Assembly: GCA_036824465.1 (NCBI GenBank)
Contig: DAITAC010000102.1
Location: 1 to 14,315 of the forward strand
DNA from: JAKOQB01 sp036824465
Lineage (GTDB): Bacteria > Pseudomonadota > Gammaproteobacteria > Burkholderiales > Burkholderiaceae_F
Length of the DNA stretch: 14,315 bases
Reading direction: 5' to 3'
The translations under genes and the position numbers were made by a program. Under the pieces are notes generated by a model. That model was not told the DNA's origin. It did no database searches and saw only the letters and a program-made list of their open reading frames with translations. Position 1 is the first letter of the stretch; every line of letters begins with the position of its first letter. Below, piece after piece: positions 5,106 to 12,393 of this stretch.

Positions 5106-6185
5106 CTACGAAACTGAGCCCGACGACTGCACTGCTGCGGTACCTGCAATTGCAATGAGCGCGTTCACCTGCTCGACACTTGTTGCCCAGGAGCACACAA
5201 AGCGATGGTGACGAGGCTCCAGCCGCCAATCGCGCTGGAATCGGCAACCCTGCTCGGACAGCTTGTTGACCATCAGTTCGGGAATCTGCACGAAGACTTC
5301 GTTGCCCTGAACTGGGTGCACCAACTCGACCCCGGGCAATTTCGCCAGCCCCTGCGCGAGCAGGCGCGCCATCTCATTTGCGTGTCGCGCATTCTTCAAC
5401 CACAGACCGTCATCCATATAAGCCTGCAGCTGGGCGGCAAGGAAGCGCGTCTTGGGCGTCAGATGACCTGTTCGCTTGCGAAGATAGGCGAGCGAGGTGT
5501 TGTACTTCTCGTTGAACGAAATGATCGTTTCGACACCGAAAGAGCCGCTCTTGGTAGTCCCAAGAGTCAGCACGTCGACACCGGACTTCCAAGACAGCTG
5601 CGCGGGCGTTGCGTTCACTGCGGCTGCGGCATTGGCAAATCGAGCGCCGTCCATATGCACCCCAAGGTCGTAACGGCGGGCAATGTCCGTCAGTTGCTTG
5701 ATCTGTTCTGGCCTGTAGGCGGTTCCGGCTTCAGTCAGGTTGGTGAGACTTAACGCCGCAGGCTGCAATGAATGCACGACACCAATGCGGGCGTGCGACA
5801 GGTGCTTGGTGAGGGACGCGGGTGACAGCCTACCGTGCCCACCGGCCAATGGCACCTGTCGCGCGCCGAAACTGAACATCTCAGGCGCGCCACATTCGTC
5901 GGTTTCGATGTGCGCGTCCCAATGGCAAAGAATCGTTCCGTACGGTGGCACCATCGCGCCAAGTGCGATTGCGTTCGCCGCCGTGCCGGTGGTTACCGTG
6001 AAGGCCTGCAAGCGGTCGTGCTCGAAAAACTCGCGCAGCAATCGAGTTGCACGCTCGGTCCATGCTTCCGCTTCGAAATTCGTCGCAAACCCAATGTTGG
6101 CCGAAGTGACGGCGGACACGAAGGCCGGATGAACTGGAGACGTATTCTCCGACCCGAAGTCAAGCTGAAGATCGGACTGGTTCAT
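5106..6185 (-). CDS. Threonine aldolase family PLP enzyme (beta-hydroxy amino acid lyase)
   Basis: A 359-residue fold-type-I PLP enzyme of the low-specificity L-threonine aldolase / beta-eliminating lyase family. Such enzymes split beta-hydroxy-alpha-amino acids into glycine and an aldehyde. Visible signatures are the N-terminal DFGSENTSPVHP (family DxxSDTxTxP), TTGTAANAIAL at 65-75 (phosphate-binding SGT-type turn), HMDGARFANA at 177-186 with Asp179 for the pyridine nitrogen, and LGTTKSG with Lys212 as the expected Schiff-base lysine. Length is normal. The ATG overlaps the DUF35 stop by 4 nt (ATGA), so the two are translationally coupled. Divergence from classic LtaE near the substrate site (CHWDAHIETDECGAPE) leaves room for a substrate other than threonine. 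The family call is firm; the substrate is unknown. Confidence 0.88.
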   Translation of the reverse strand: MNQSDLQLDFGSENTSPVHPAFVSAVTSANIGFATNFEAEAWTERATRLLREFFEHDRLQAFTVTTGTAANAIALGAMVPPYGTILCHWDAHIETDECGAPEMFSFGARQVPLAGGHGRLSPASLTKHLSHARIGVVHSLQPAALSLTNLTEAGTAYRPEQIKQLTDIARRYDLGVHMDGARFANAAAAVNATPAQLSWKSGVDVLTLGTTKSGSFGVETIISFNEKYNTSLAYLRKRTGHLTPKTRFLAAQLQAYMDDGLWLKNARHANEMARLLAQGLAKLPGVELVHPVQGNEVFVQIPELMVNKLSEQGCRFQRDWRLEPRHHRFVCSWATSVEQVNALIAIAGTAAVQSSGSVS

Positions 6186-6619
6186 GCGGCAGCGGGCAGC
6201 CGAAAGACGGGCATTCTTCGGCCTGGACCGTGCTCAGCAAAGTCAACCTCGACCTCTCGACCAACGAGAGAGCCATCCAGAGAGGCTCCGGGCACCTGAG
6301 CGTAGATACAGGGGCCCTCATCAAGTGCGACCGCCGCGAACACATACGGTGCCTCGCTGTTGAAGCCGTCATGATGGGTGCGTCGTATCGTCGTGTGCGA
6401 GATGATGCGACCGCGACCCGAAGCCTCGATCCAGTTCAGCTGTGCCCCCTTGCAAAAGGGGCAACACACGCGCGGATAGAAGATCGCCATGCCGCACTCG
6501 GCCAGTGCGCAGCGCTGAATCATGAGCCTGCCGCTGTTCACCCCCTCCCAGAACGGGCGAGTGAGTTCGTTCACGCGCGGCTGTGGCTTGAGGACTGCGG
6601 AGCCGGTTGTTGGATTCAT
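6182..6619 (-). CDS. Zn-ribbon OB-fold (DUF35) partner of the thiolase-like protein
   Basis: A 145-residue DUF35 protein: an N-terminal helix (LTRPFWEGVNSGRLMIQRC) leads into a rubredoxin-like zinc ribbon, then an OB-fold that binds acyl-CoA. Candidate zinc ligands are Cys37, Cys42, Cys52/53 and Cys56. The first pair is spaced CALAEC (four residues between) instead of the usual CxxC, an unusual knuckle. The OB part carries the usual GRGRIISHTTIRR and EGPCIYAQVPG blocks. DUF35 proteins typically form a complex with an SCP-x thiolase-like protein, and that partner is the gene directly upstream, 10 nt away. TAGGAG overlaps the thiolase stop and sets the ATG at 6619; a longer frame to 6709 lies inside the thiolase gene and is rejected. 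The protein probably helps bind or channel the CoA substrate. Confidence 0.88.
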   Translation of the reverse strand: MNPTTGSAVLKPQPRVNELTRPFWEGVNSGRLMIQRCALAECGMAIFYPRVCCPFCKGAQLNWIEASGRGRIISHTTIRRTHHDGFNSEAPYVFAAVALDEGPCIYAQVPGASLDGSLVGREVEVDFAEHGPGRRMPVFRLPAAA

Positions 6620-6629
6620 CTTTGGTCTC

Positions 6630-7790
6630 CTAATCGACACGCTCAAGCACCGCAGCGCTGGAACACAAACCGCGTCCGTAGGCGACCATCCCGTAGCCTG
6701 AGACCACACCGCGCTTGCACTTCACCTGTCTCGCTCCTGCGCGGCCCAGCAACTGGGTCGCACCTTCATACACGCCGATCATTCCGCCAGCCGCACCCGC
6801 CTGGCCTGCCGACAATTGGCCGCCGCCGGTATTGATCGGGAAGGCACCCTTTGTCGTGATGTTGGTCGATCTGACAAACTGAAACGCGGTGCCCTTCGCG
6901 CAAATCCGTAAGCCTTCCAGTTGTATAAAGCACATCACCGGGTAGTCGTCATAGAGTTGTGCGAAGTTCAGATCGACTGGACGGCAACCGGCACGGTCAT
7001 ACAGCCGGTCCGCGAATCCTTCCCACCCGCCGGGCACCGAGTAGGGGTCGTTAGCCGGGTAGTTGTGGATCTCCTCGGATGCCAGGATGCCAACCTTCTG
7101 CCCCGGAAGTGTTTGTGCGACCCGCTCTGACACCAAGACGATCGCATCGCCGCCAATGCAAGGAAGCACGCAGTCATACAGGCGCAGCGGGTCCGCAATC
7201 TGCTTCGCATTCAGATAGTCCGCCATAGTCAGCGGGGCCTTGAACAATGCGTTGGGGTTCAGCAAGGCATTGGCGCGGAGCGCGATGCAGAATCGGCCAA
7301 AATCCTCTCGCGTGGCGCCGTAGCGTTCCATGTAAAGGCGCGTGTGCAGGGCGAACATGCCGTTCGCTCCGCCGAAGCCTTGAGGCGACATGAACTCGCG
7401 TACCGGACCGTTAAAACGGTCCAATGTCTCATTGTGGGACGCAACGTCAAAGGCATCGGCTGCCGCGACCACAACGACATCGCACGCTCCATCGCGAATT
7501 GCCCGGGCGGCGTGGGCCATGCCGATGATCCCCGAAGCTCCTCCATACAGGCCCTGGAAAAGGAACCTCGCTTCGATGCCGAGGTGCTCGGCGACCGTTG
7601 CGACGTTATCCGGCGGCAGCATGAATGAAGTCACCGCCAAACCGTCAACCCGCCCCCAATCCAGACCGGCGTCGCGAAGTGCCGCGCTTCCTGCGTCATA
7701 GATGAGTTTCTGAATCGTTTGCGGGGATCTCTTCGCGTAGACCGTCTGGCCAGCACCAACAATTCGCACTCCTTCGAAGACCGGACTCAT
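6630..7790 (-). CDS. SCP-x thiolase-like protein lacking the canonical catalytic residues
   Basis: A 386-residue thiolase-superfamily protein of the SCP-x/Ltp type (IVGAGQTVYAKRS start, DAGLDWGRVDGLAVTSF, GGDAIVLVSERVA, INTGGGQLSAGQ). In true thiolases a Cys sits in the nucleophile turn; here the turn reads LYGGASG (81-87) with no Cys. The C-terminal GHP motif that holds the catalytic His reads GQA (329-331). It is therefore unlikely to perform normal thiolysis. The Ltp2 group, which works with a DUF35 partner as a retro-aldolase on beta-hydroxyacyl-CoA, also lacks these residues and is thought to use tyrosines; YDDYP (280-284) and GYGMVAYGRG (365-374) are candidate equivalents. Its ATG overlaps the CoA-transferase stop (TGATG), and the DUF35 gene follows after 10 nt. 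I infer a CoA-linked carbon-carbon lyase; an acyl-CoA-binding scaffold is the alternative. Confidence 0.86.
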   Translation of the reverse strand: MSPVFEGVRIVGAGQTVYAKRSPQTIQKLIYDAGSAALRDAGLDWGRVDGLAVTSFMLPPDNVATVAEHLGIEARFLFQGLYGGASGIIGMAHAARAIRDGACDVVVVAAADAFDVASHNETLDRFNGPVREFMSPQGFGGANGMFALHTRLYMERYGATREDFGRFCIALRANALLNPNALFKAPLTMADYLNAKQIADPLRLYDCVLPCIGGDAIVLVSERVAQTLPGQKVGILASEEIHNYPANDPYSVPGGWEGFADRLYDRAGCRPVDLNFAQLYDDYPVMCFIQLEGLRICAKGTAFQFVRSTNITTKGAFPINTGGGQLSAGQAGAAGGMIGVYEGATQLLGRAGARQVKCKRGVVSGYGMVAYGRGLCSSAAVLERVD

Positions 7791-9019
7791 CAGATGATTC
7801 CCTCTCGGCCAAGTTCTTCGAACTGCGCTGCCGTAAGACCTAGCATCCGTTTGAACACTTCCGCATTGTCCGCACCAAGCGCCCGTCCCGAGTGCCGTAC
7901 CTCGCCGGGGGTGTTGCTGAACTTCGGAACGACGCCCTGCATGCGCACGCTGCCGAAGTCATCGTCCGGAACCGAGACGATGTTCTCTCGCGCCAGGTAC
8001 TGCGGATCCTTGACGATGTCACGAATGTCGAACACTGGCCCAGCAACAACCTCCGCTTTCTCGAAGAGCTGCATCAGGTCGTCGCAATCACGCTGCTTGA
8101 ACCACGCGGCGATGATGTCGTCGAGGGCGACATCGTTCTCACAGCGCGACGCGTTGTCGACGAACCGGGGATCGGTGATCAATTCGGGCATGCCCATCGC
8201 TTCCGCGAGCCGCTCGAACGTGCGCTGTGAACTTGCCGAGATGCCAATCCAGCGGCCATCGCGCGTCAGGTACGTGTTGCGCGGCGAGTCTTCGGATAGC
8301 CGATTGCCTTGCCGCTGTTTGACGATGCCAAGTTGGTCGAACCCGATCACCTGCGACTCCACGAGACGAAATAGCGGCTCGTACAGGCTGACGTCGATCT
8401 CCTGGCCCTTGCCGTCACCATGATCGCGGTTGTAGATCGCGAACATGGCCGACATCGCTGAAAACGTGGCGGCAACCGAGTCGGCCAGAGGGAAGCCGGG
8501 CAGTGTCGGCGGACGGTCGGGGAAACCAGTGAAAGACGGGACACCCGAGAAGGCCTCGGCGATGGTCCCGTAGCCACCGCGCTTCGAGTACGGTCCTGTT
8601 TGGCCGAAGCCCGAAACTCGGACCATCACGAGGCGCGGATTGATCTTGGAGAGCTCCGAGAACCCAAGCGCCCAACGCTCGAACGTCCCCGGTCGAAAGT
8701 TCTCGATCAGGATGTCCGTGTCGCGCACAAGTTGCCTGAAGAGTTCTTGTCCGCGGGGTTTCGACAGTGCCAGGGTGATGAGGCGCTTGTTGCGACCGAT
8801 CACCTTCCACCAGAGAGAGCACCCATCCTTCATCGGTGACCAGTGGCGCATCGAGTCACCGACATCTGGCAACTCGATCTTGATCACGTCCGCACCGAAG
8901 TCCGCGAGCTGGGTGGCCGCCAATGGCCCGGCAATCATGTTGCCAGCGTCAAGGACTCGGAGGCCTTTAAGGGGGCCCGTCTTGGGTTTGCCTTCGGTTC
9001 GCTCGCCGTGCATATGCAT
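7790..9019 (-). CDS. CaiB/BaiF family (class III) CoA-transferase
   Basis: A 409-residue class III CoA-transferase, which moves CoA from a donor thioester to a carboxylic acid without a free anhydride. Family signatures run from GLRVLDAGNMIAGPLAATQLADFGADVIKIE (residues 19-49), through the CoA-binding NKRLITLAL and IENFRPG blocks, to GGYGTIAEAFSGV and GFPLADSVAA, where Asp180 is the expected aspartate nucleophile. The motif KGQEIDVSLYEPLF follows as usual. Length is standard. Two ATGs are possible (9019 and 9013); AGAAGAG is better spaced for 9013, so the true start may be two codons in. It follows the racemase-like gene by 25 nt and overlaps the thiolase-like gene by 1 nt. It probably activates the imported acid, or a product of it, as a CoA thioester for the next enzymes. 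Confidence 0.92.
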   Translation of the reverse strand: MHMHGERTEGKPKTGPLKGLRVLDAGNMIAGPLAATQLADFGADVIKIELPDVGDSMRHWSPMKDGCSLWWKVIGRNKRLITLALSKPRGQELFRQLVRDTDILIENFRPGTFERWALGFSELSKINPRLVMVRVSGFGQTGPYSKRGGYGTIAEAFSGVPSFTGFPDRPPTLPGFPLADSVAATFSAMSAMFAIYNRDHGDGKGQEIDVSLYEPLFRLVESQVIGFDQLGIVKQRQGNRLSEDSPRNTYLTRDGRWIGISASSQRTFERLAEAMGMPELITDPRFVDNASRCENDVALDDIIAAWFKQRDCDDLMQLFEKAEVVAGPVFDIRDIVKDPQYLARENIVSVPDDDFGSVRMQGVVPKFSNTPGEVRHSGRALGADNAEVFKRMLGLTAAQFEELGREGII

Positions 9020-9044
9020 CCGCTCTTCTGGCTGTGATGGTTTC

Positions 9045-10160
9045 TTAGTCGTTCACTGCGACCCGCTCAATATGGCGCGGCAGTGTCCCGAGGAAGTGGA
9101 GATCGTCCTTTCCGGCCCAAGCAGCGACTTCGGAGAGGGTTACAGCGGCGTCGCCTTGTTGACCCACGATGACCACTTCATCGCCGTAACTGGCGTCGGA
9201 GACCTCGGTCAAGTCCAGTCGCATGTGCTCAAAATGGCTGGGTGGAAGCAACGGAATTCGCTTTCCGTGCACCAGAACTCGGGCATCGGGATGCAGTTGC
9301 CGCGGCATGCCGTCGCCCCAGCCGAAAGGAGCGAGACCAATCCTCATGGGCTTGTTCAGTTCAAAAGGTGCTCGGTGCGGCGCAACGTCGGCAGGAGCGA
9401 CTTCCTTGACAAGGAGCAGTCGGCTGGCCCAGCGGCGAATCGCGGGCCGGAGAGGAAGTGGCCGCGTCGTCCCGGCAAATCCCAGCCCGAAAAGGACGCG
9501 GCCAGGGTCAACGGCGTCAAGATCCATCTCCGGAAACTGCATCACCGCTGCTGTCCCAGAGACCATCCTTGTGTGCAGCGCCAGACCGGCATCCTCGATC
9601 CGTCGCACCGCTGAGTGGAACACTTCAAGCTGATGCAGCGCGTGTGGTCGCATTCGCACCGGGTCAGGCAAATGCAGGTGCGCGTAGGCACCTACGACAA
9701 TGAGCTTATCCAGTCGACGCACAGCGCCCGCCAGGTGACCGGCTGCGTGTGGCATGACGCCCGCCCGTAGTCCGCCCACGTCGATCTTGATGAATGCTGT
9801 CAAGGGGCGTGTGGCTGCACTGTTCCAGGCGCTTGCTTCCTCGACACTGTTGAGAGTGATCGTCAAACCGTAGGCCTCGACAGCCTCCACTGCGTCCGGC
9901 AAACAGTTCGGGTACAGCAGGATCTCCGCGTCAACACCGGTCTGCCGGATGGCGACCGCGTCGTCCAGGGATCCGACTGCAAAGTGGCGCACGCCTGCGC
10001 CGCAGAGCGCCGGTGCAACAAGGCTGATGCCACAGCCATAGGCATCACCCTTCAGGCAGGCAAACAAGCGGGCGTTTGGACCAATTGCCTGCATCACGGC
10101 GCGTGCGTTCGCGCAGATCGCGCCGACGTCAATCTCAAGCTGAAGCGCGCGCCCTCTCAT
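9045..10160 (-). CDS. Alanine-racemase-like fold-III PLP protein with Tyr-to-Trp change
   Basis: A 371-residue protein with the Alr layout: an N-terminal TIM barrel and a C-terminal beta domain. The PLP lysine motif is present as CLKGDAYGCG with Lys37 and Tyr41. KIDVGGLRAG (125-134) matches the KxDTGMxR block with the Lys that is often carbamylated and Arg132. RVLFGLGFAG corresponds to the phosphate-binding end. At the second catalytic base, where racemases have a Tyr in GYxDG, this protein reads GWGDG with Trp281, and the later MDQ region is changed to MRLDLTEV. Two-base racemisation therefore looks unlikely. It could be a lyase, a one-base epimerase, a decarboxylase-like enzyme or a PLP-binding regulator. 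It starts 5 nt after the ATPase stop, deep inside a transport/CoA operon, so a catabolic role is more likely than cell-wall D-alanine supply. Confidence 0.85.
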   Translation of the reverse strand: MRGRALQLEIDVGAICANARAVMQAIGPNARLFACLKGDAYGCGISLVAPALCGAGVRHFAVGSLDDAVAIRQTGVDAEILLYPNCLPDAVEAVEAYGLTITLNSVEEASAWNSAATRPLTAFIKIDVGGLRAGVMPHAAGHLAGAVRRLDKLIVVGAYAHLHLPDPVRMRPHALHQLEVFHSAVRRIEDAGLALHTRMVSGTAAVMQFPEMDLDAVDPGRVLFGLGFAGTTRPLPLRPAIRRWASRLLLVKEVAPADVAPHRAPFELNKPMRIGLAPFGWGDGMPRQLHPDARVLVHGKRIPLLPPSHFEHMRLDLTEVSDASYGDEVVIVGQQGDAAVTLSEVAAWAGKDDLHFLGTLPRHIERVAVND

Positions 10161-10165
10161 TGTCG

Positions 10166-10969
10166 TCAGATCCGGTATCCCTGCCGGAAGCGCTTGAGGA
10201 ATGACTGAAGCCGCGGGGACTGGGGATTCTCAAACATGACCTCGGGGCTTCCCGACTCCACAATTTCGCCGTCAGCCATGAACACGACCTTGCCGGCGAA
10301 GGCGCGCGCAAACGCCATCTCGTGCGTCACGATGACCATCGTCATGCCGTCCTGCATCAGCTGACGCATTACATCCAGCACTTCTCCAACCAATTCAGGA
10401 TCGAGCGCCGACGTCACCTCATCGAAGAGCATGGCCTTCGGCTCCATCGCCAGAGCACGTGCGATCGCGACGCGCTGTTGCTGCCCTCCAGAAAGCTGTC
10501 CGGGGTAGGCGTCGACCTTGCTACCGAGCCCGACCCGGTCCAGGAGTCGACGGCCGATGCCTTCGGCCTCATCGCGTCGCATGCCTCGAATGCGAGCAGG
10601 ACCAAGCGCCACGTTCCTCAGCACCGACATGTGCGGAAACAGGTTGAAGCTTTGGAACACCATGCCCACCTGCGCGCGCATGGCCGCGATGTCTCGCTCC
10701 GGCCTGCGCGTTCGCTTGCCGTCAGCACCGACCACATAGCCCATGGGCTGGCCCCCGATGCTGATCAGCCCTTCCTGGTACTCCTCGAGAAGGTTGATGC
10801 ACCGTAGCAGCGTAGTTTTCCCCGACCCACTGGGACCAATCACGACCACCGCTTCGCCATGGCGCACGTCGGTAGACACCTTCTTCAGCACCTGGTGGCT
10901 GCCGAACCACTTCGATAAGCCGCAAACCTCGATTTCGACCGGCGATCCCGTCGATCCCTCAGTGGACAT
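10166..10969 (-). CDS. Polar amino acid ABC transporter ATP-binding protein
   Basis: A 267-residue ATPase of the polar amino acid uptake family (GlnQ/HisP/ArtP-like). It shows Walker A GPSGSGKT (45-52), Q-loop Gln106 in VFQSFNLFPH, signature LSGGQ (159-163), Walker B MLFDE (180-184), and the switch His216 in VIVTHEM. The C-terminus (FENPQSPRLQSFLKRF) is typical of the family. An insertion between the first strands (GQPMGYVVGADGKRTRRPE) is seen in several members. I chose the ATG at 10969 because GGAGAAGAAAG precedes it and the family starts a few residues before VCGLSKWFG; an upstream frame to 11083 is inside the permease gene. It overlaps the permease by 11 nt. It powers the importer formed with the two permeases and the binding protein. 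Confidence 0.95.
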   Translation of the reverse strand: MSTEGSTGSPVEIEVCGLSKWFGSHQVLKKVSTDVRHGEAVVVIGPSGSGKTTLLRCINLLEEYQEGLISIGGQPMGYVVGADGKRTRRPERDIAAMRAQVGMVFQSFNLFPHMSVLRNVALGPARIRGMRRDEAEGIGRRLLDRVGLGSKVDAYPGQLSGGQQQRVAIARALAMEPKAMLFDEVTSALDPELVGEVLDVMRQLMQDGMTMVIVTHEMAFARAFAGKVVFMADGEIVESGSPEVMFENPQSPRLQSFLKRFRQGYRI

Positions 10970-11603
10970 AGCTGGCTTTCTTCTCCACGTGCCTCCCAAG
11001 GCGCGAGAGGGCATAGCAGATGACGAAGTAAACGAAGGCAACGGCACCGAACACCTCGAACGGTGCAAGCGTTCGCTCAACAATCTGGCGGCCCACGAAG
11101 GTGACGTCAGCCAGCCCGATCACTGCCACCAGAGACGTTCCTTTCACGACCATGATCGTGGTGTTGATGTACGGCGCACCAGCCACCCTCAATGCCTGCA
11201 CGAGCACCACATCAAGAAGGATGCGAGGGGTCCGCATGCCGATCGCCCGCCCTGCCTCCCACTGCCCCTTGGGCACAGCGAGGACCGCCCCGCGGAACAC
11301 CTCGGTCATGAAGGCACCAAAGTAGGCCCCGATGACCACGATGCCGCCGACCACGGGCTCCACCTGGACACCGGCATAGGGAAGCGCGTAGTACATCGCG
11401 AAAAGCAGGACGAGCAGCGGAACGCCACGCACGATGTACAGGTAGGACTCAACAATCCACTTCAGGGGACGCCAGGCGAACAATTGGATCGTGGCGAAGA
11501 TGATGCCGAGCGAAGTCGCGAGAGCCGTCGAGGCGACCGATAGGTACAAGGTCGTCACGACTCCCTTGGTCAGAAGCGGCAGGCTCGGCAGAAGCGCGTC
11601 CAT
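10959..11603 (-). CDS. Amino acid ABC transporter permease 2 (His/Glu/Gln/Arg family)
   Basis: A 214-residue inner-membrane permease of the polar amino acid family. It has several hydrophobic helices (about 12-42, 60-80, 85-104 and 180-205), the family block IVRGVPLLVLLF (57-68), and the cytoplasmic EAA loop EAGRAIGMRTPRILLDVVL (116-134) that docks on the ATPase. The ATG at 11603 has AAGGG upstream and lies 12 nt after the first permease's stop; its stop overlaps the ATPase start. With the first permease it most likely forms a heterodimeric pore. Length is normal. Confidence 0.93.
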   Translation of the reverse strand: MDALLPSLPLLTKGVVTTLYLSVASTALATSLGIIFATIQLFAWRPLKWIVESYLYIVRGVPLLVLLFAMYYALPYAGVQVEPVVGGIVVIGAYFGAFMTEVFRGAVLAVPKGQWEAGRAIGMRTPRILLDVVLVQALRVAGAPYINTTIMVVKGTSLVAVIGLADVTFVGRQIVERTLAPFEVFGAVAFVYFVICYALSRLGRHVEKKASYVH

Positions 11604-11615
11604 GCTCGTTGCCCT

Positions 11616-12272
11616 TTACTGTCGGATGCGAAGCCGAACTTCCGCCAGTCGCATAACGAGGGAAAAGAACATCGTCAGCGCAATGTAGAACAATGCTAAT
11701 GCGAAGAAGATCTCGAACACGGCCGCCGTACGGTCTGCAAGGAGCCTGGCCTGGAAAGTCAACTCGGCTACCGATATCGTGGCAACCAGCGACGTGTCCT
11801 TGATGATCAGCACTCCCTGGTTCGAGAGAGGTGGAATTACCTTCCGCAGGGCCTGAGGAAGAACGACGATTCGGAAGGCCGCGAAAGGCATCAGCCCGAG
11901 AGCCAAACCAGCCTCTGCCTGTCGGTGCGAGACAGCCTGGATACCAGCCCGGTAGATCTCGGCCGCATAGGCGCCGTTCTGCAGCACGAGCGCGATCAGG
12001 CCTGCCACGAAACCCGAGAGCGGGAAACCCAGCACACCCGATCCAAAGAAGATGAAGAACATTTGTACGAGAACAGGCGTATTCCGAACCACTTCCACAT
12101 ACGCCTGGGCCATAGCTCGGAGGAGTCGCCGCTTGCTCATCAGCGCGACAACGATCGGCACGCCCCATGCCGCCGCCAGCAGGATTGCCGGCAGCGCAAG
12201 CGCGAGCGTCGTTGTCAATCCCTCGGCGAGGATGGGGACCGAGCGCAGCATGAAGCCGATGTCGAATGACAT
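11616..12272 (-). CDS. Amino acid ABC transporter permease 1 (His/Glu/Gln/Arg family)
   Basis: A 218-residue membrane permease paralogous to the next gene. It has the same plan: GLTTTLALALPAILL helix, VEVVRNTPVLVQMFFIFFG (59-77, the family RNTPxLVQ block), NGAYAAEIYRAGIQAV, and the EAA loop EAGLALGLMPFAAFRIVVL (120-138). GAGGAG lies 8-13 nt upstream of the ATG at 12272, a strong ribosome site. A 121-bp gap separates it from the binding-protein gene and holds a GC-rich hairpin that could reduce expression of the membrane genes relative to the binding protein. Direction of transport is import, as indicated by the binding protein. Confidence 0.94.
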   Translation of the reverse strand: MSFDIGFMLRSVPILAEGLTTTLALALPAILLAAAWGVPIVVALMSKRRLLRAMAQAYVEVVRNTPVLVQMFFIFFGSGVLGFPLSGFVAGLIALVLQNGAYAAEIYRAGIQAVSHRQAEAGLALGLMPFAAFRIVVLPQALRKVIPPLSNQGVLIIKDTSLVATISVAELTFQARLLADRTAAVFEIFFALALFYIALTMFFSLVMRLAEVRLRIRQ

Positions 12273-12314
12273 CGTCGACTCCTCGTCCTGGAGACGGTTC
12301 GCTTCTGATTCCTA

Positions 12315-12350
12315 CCGCGGGGCGCGCTCACCGAGCGTGCCGATCCGCGG
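12315..12350 (-). promoter_or_regulatory. Intercistronic hairpin between binding-protein and permease genes
   Basis: On the minus strand CCGCGG (12350-12345) and GCACGCTC pair with GAGCGCGC and CCGCGG (12320-12315). One A-C mismatch and a small internal loop interrupt the pairing, and the tip is the triloop GGT. No T run follows, so it is not a full terminator. Such hairpins after binding-protein genes commonly protect the upstream mRNA from 3' decay and so keep the binding protein in excess. That role is inferred here from position. Confidence 0.45.
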
Positions 12351-12393
12351 CAGGGAGTAGGTCCACGACTTCCGGACCTGCAAACTACGCGCG

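Noticed and set aside
8640..9614. A 324-codon plus-strand open frame opposite the CoA-transferase and Alr-like genes
   Set aside because: It is antisense to two clear enzyme genes; its sequence has no domain and no ribosome site.
10743..11543. A 266-codon plus-strand open frame opposite the ABC genes
   Set aside because: Shadow frame of conserved transporter genes, rich in His/Asp/Arg, with no recognisable features.
11449..12168. A 239-codon minus-strand frame overlapping permease 1
   Set aside because: It is a different frame within a clear permease gene; the permease frame has helices, the EAA loop and a strong ribosome site.
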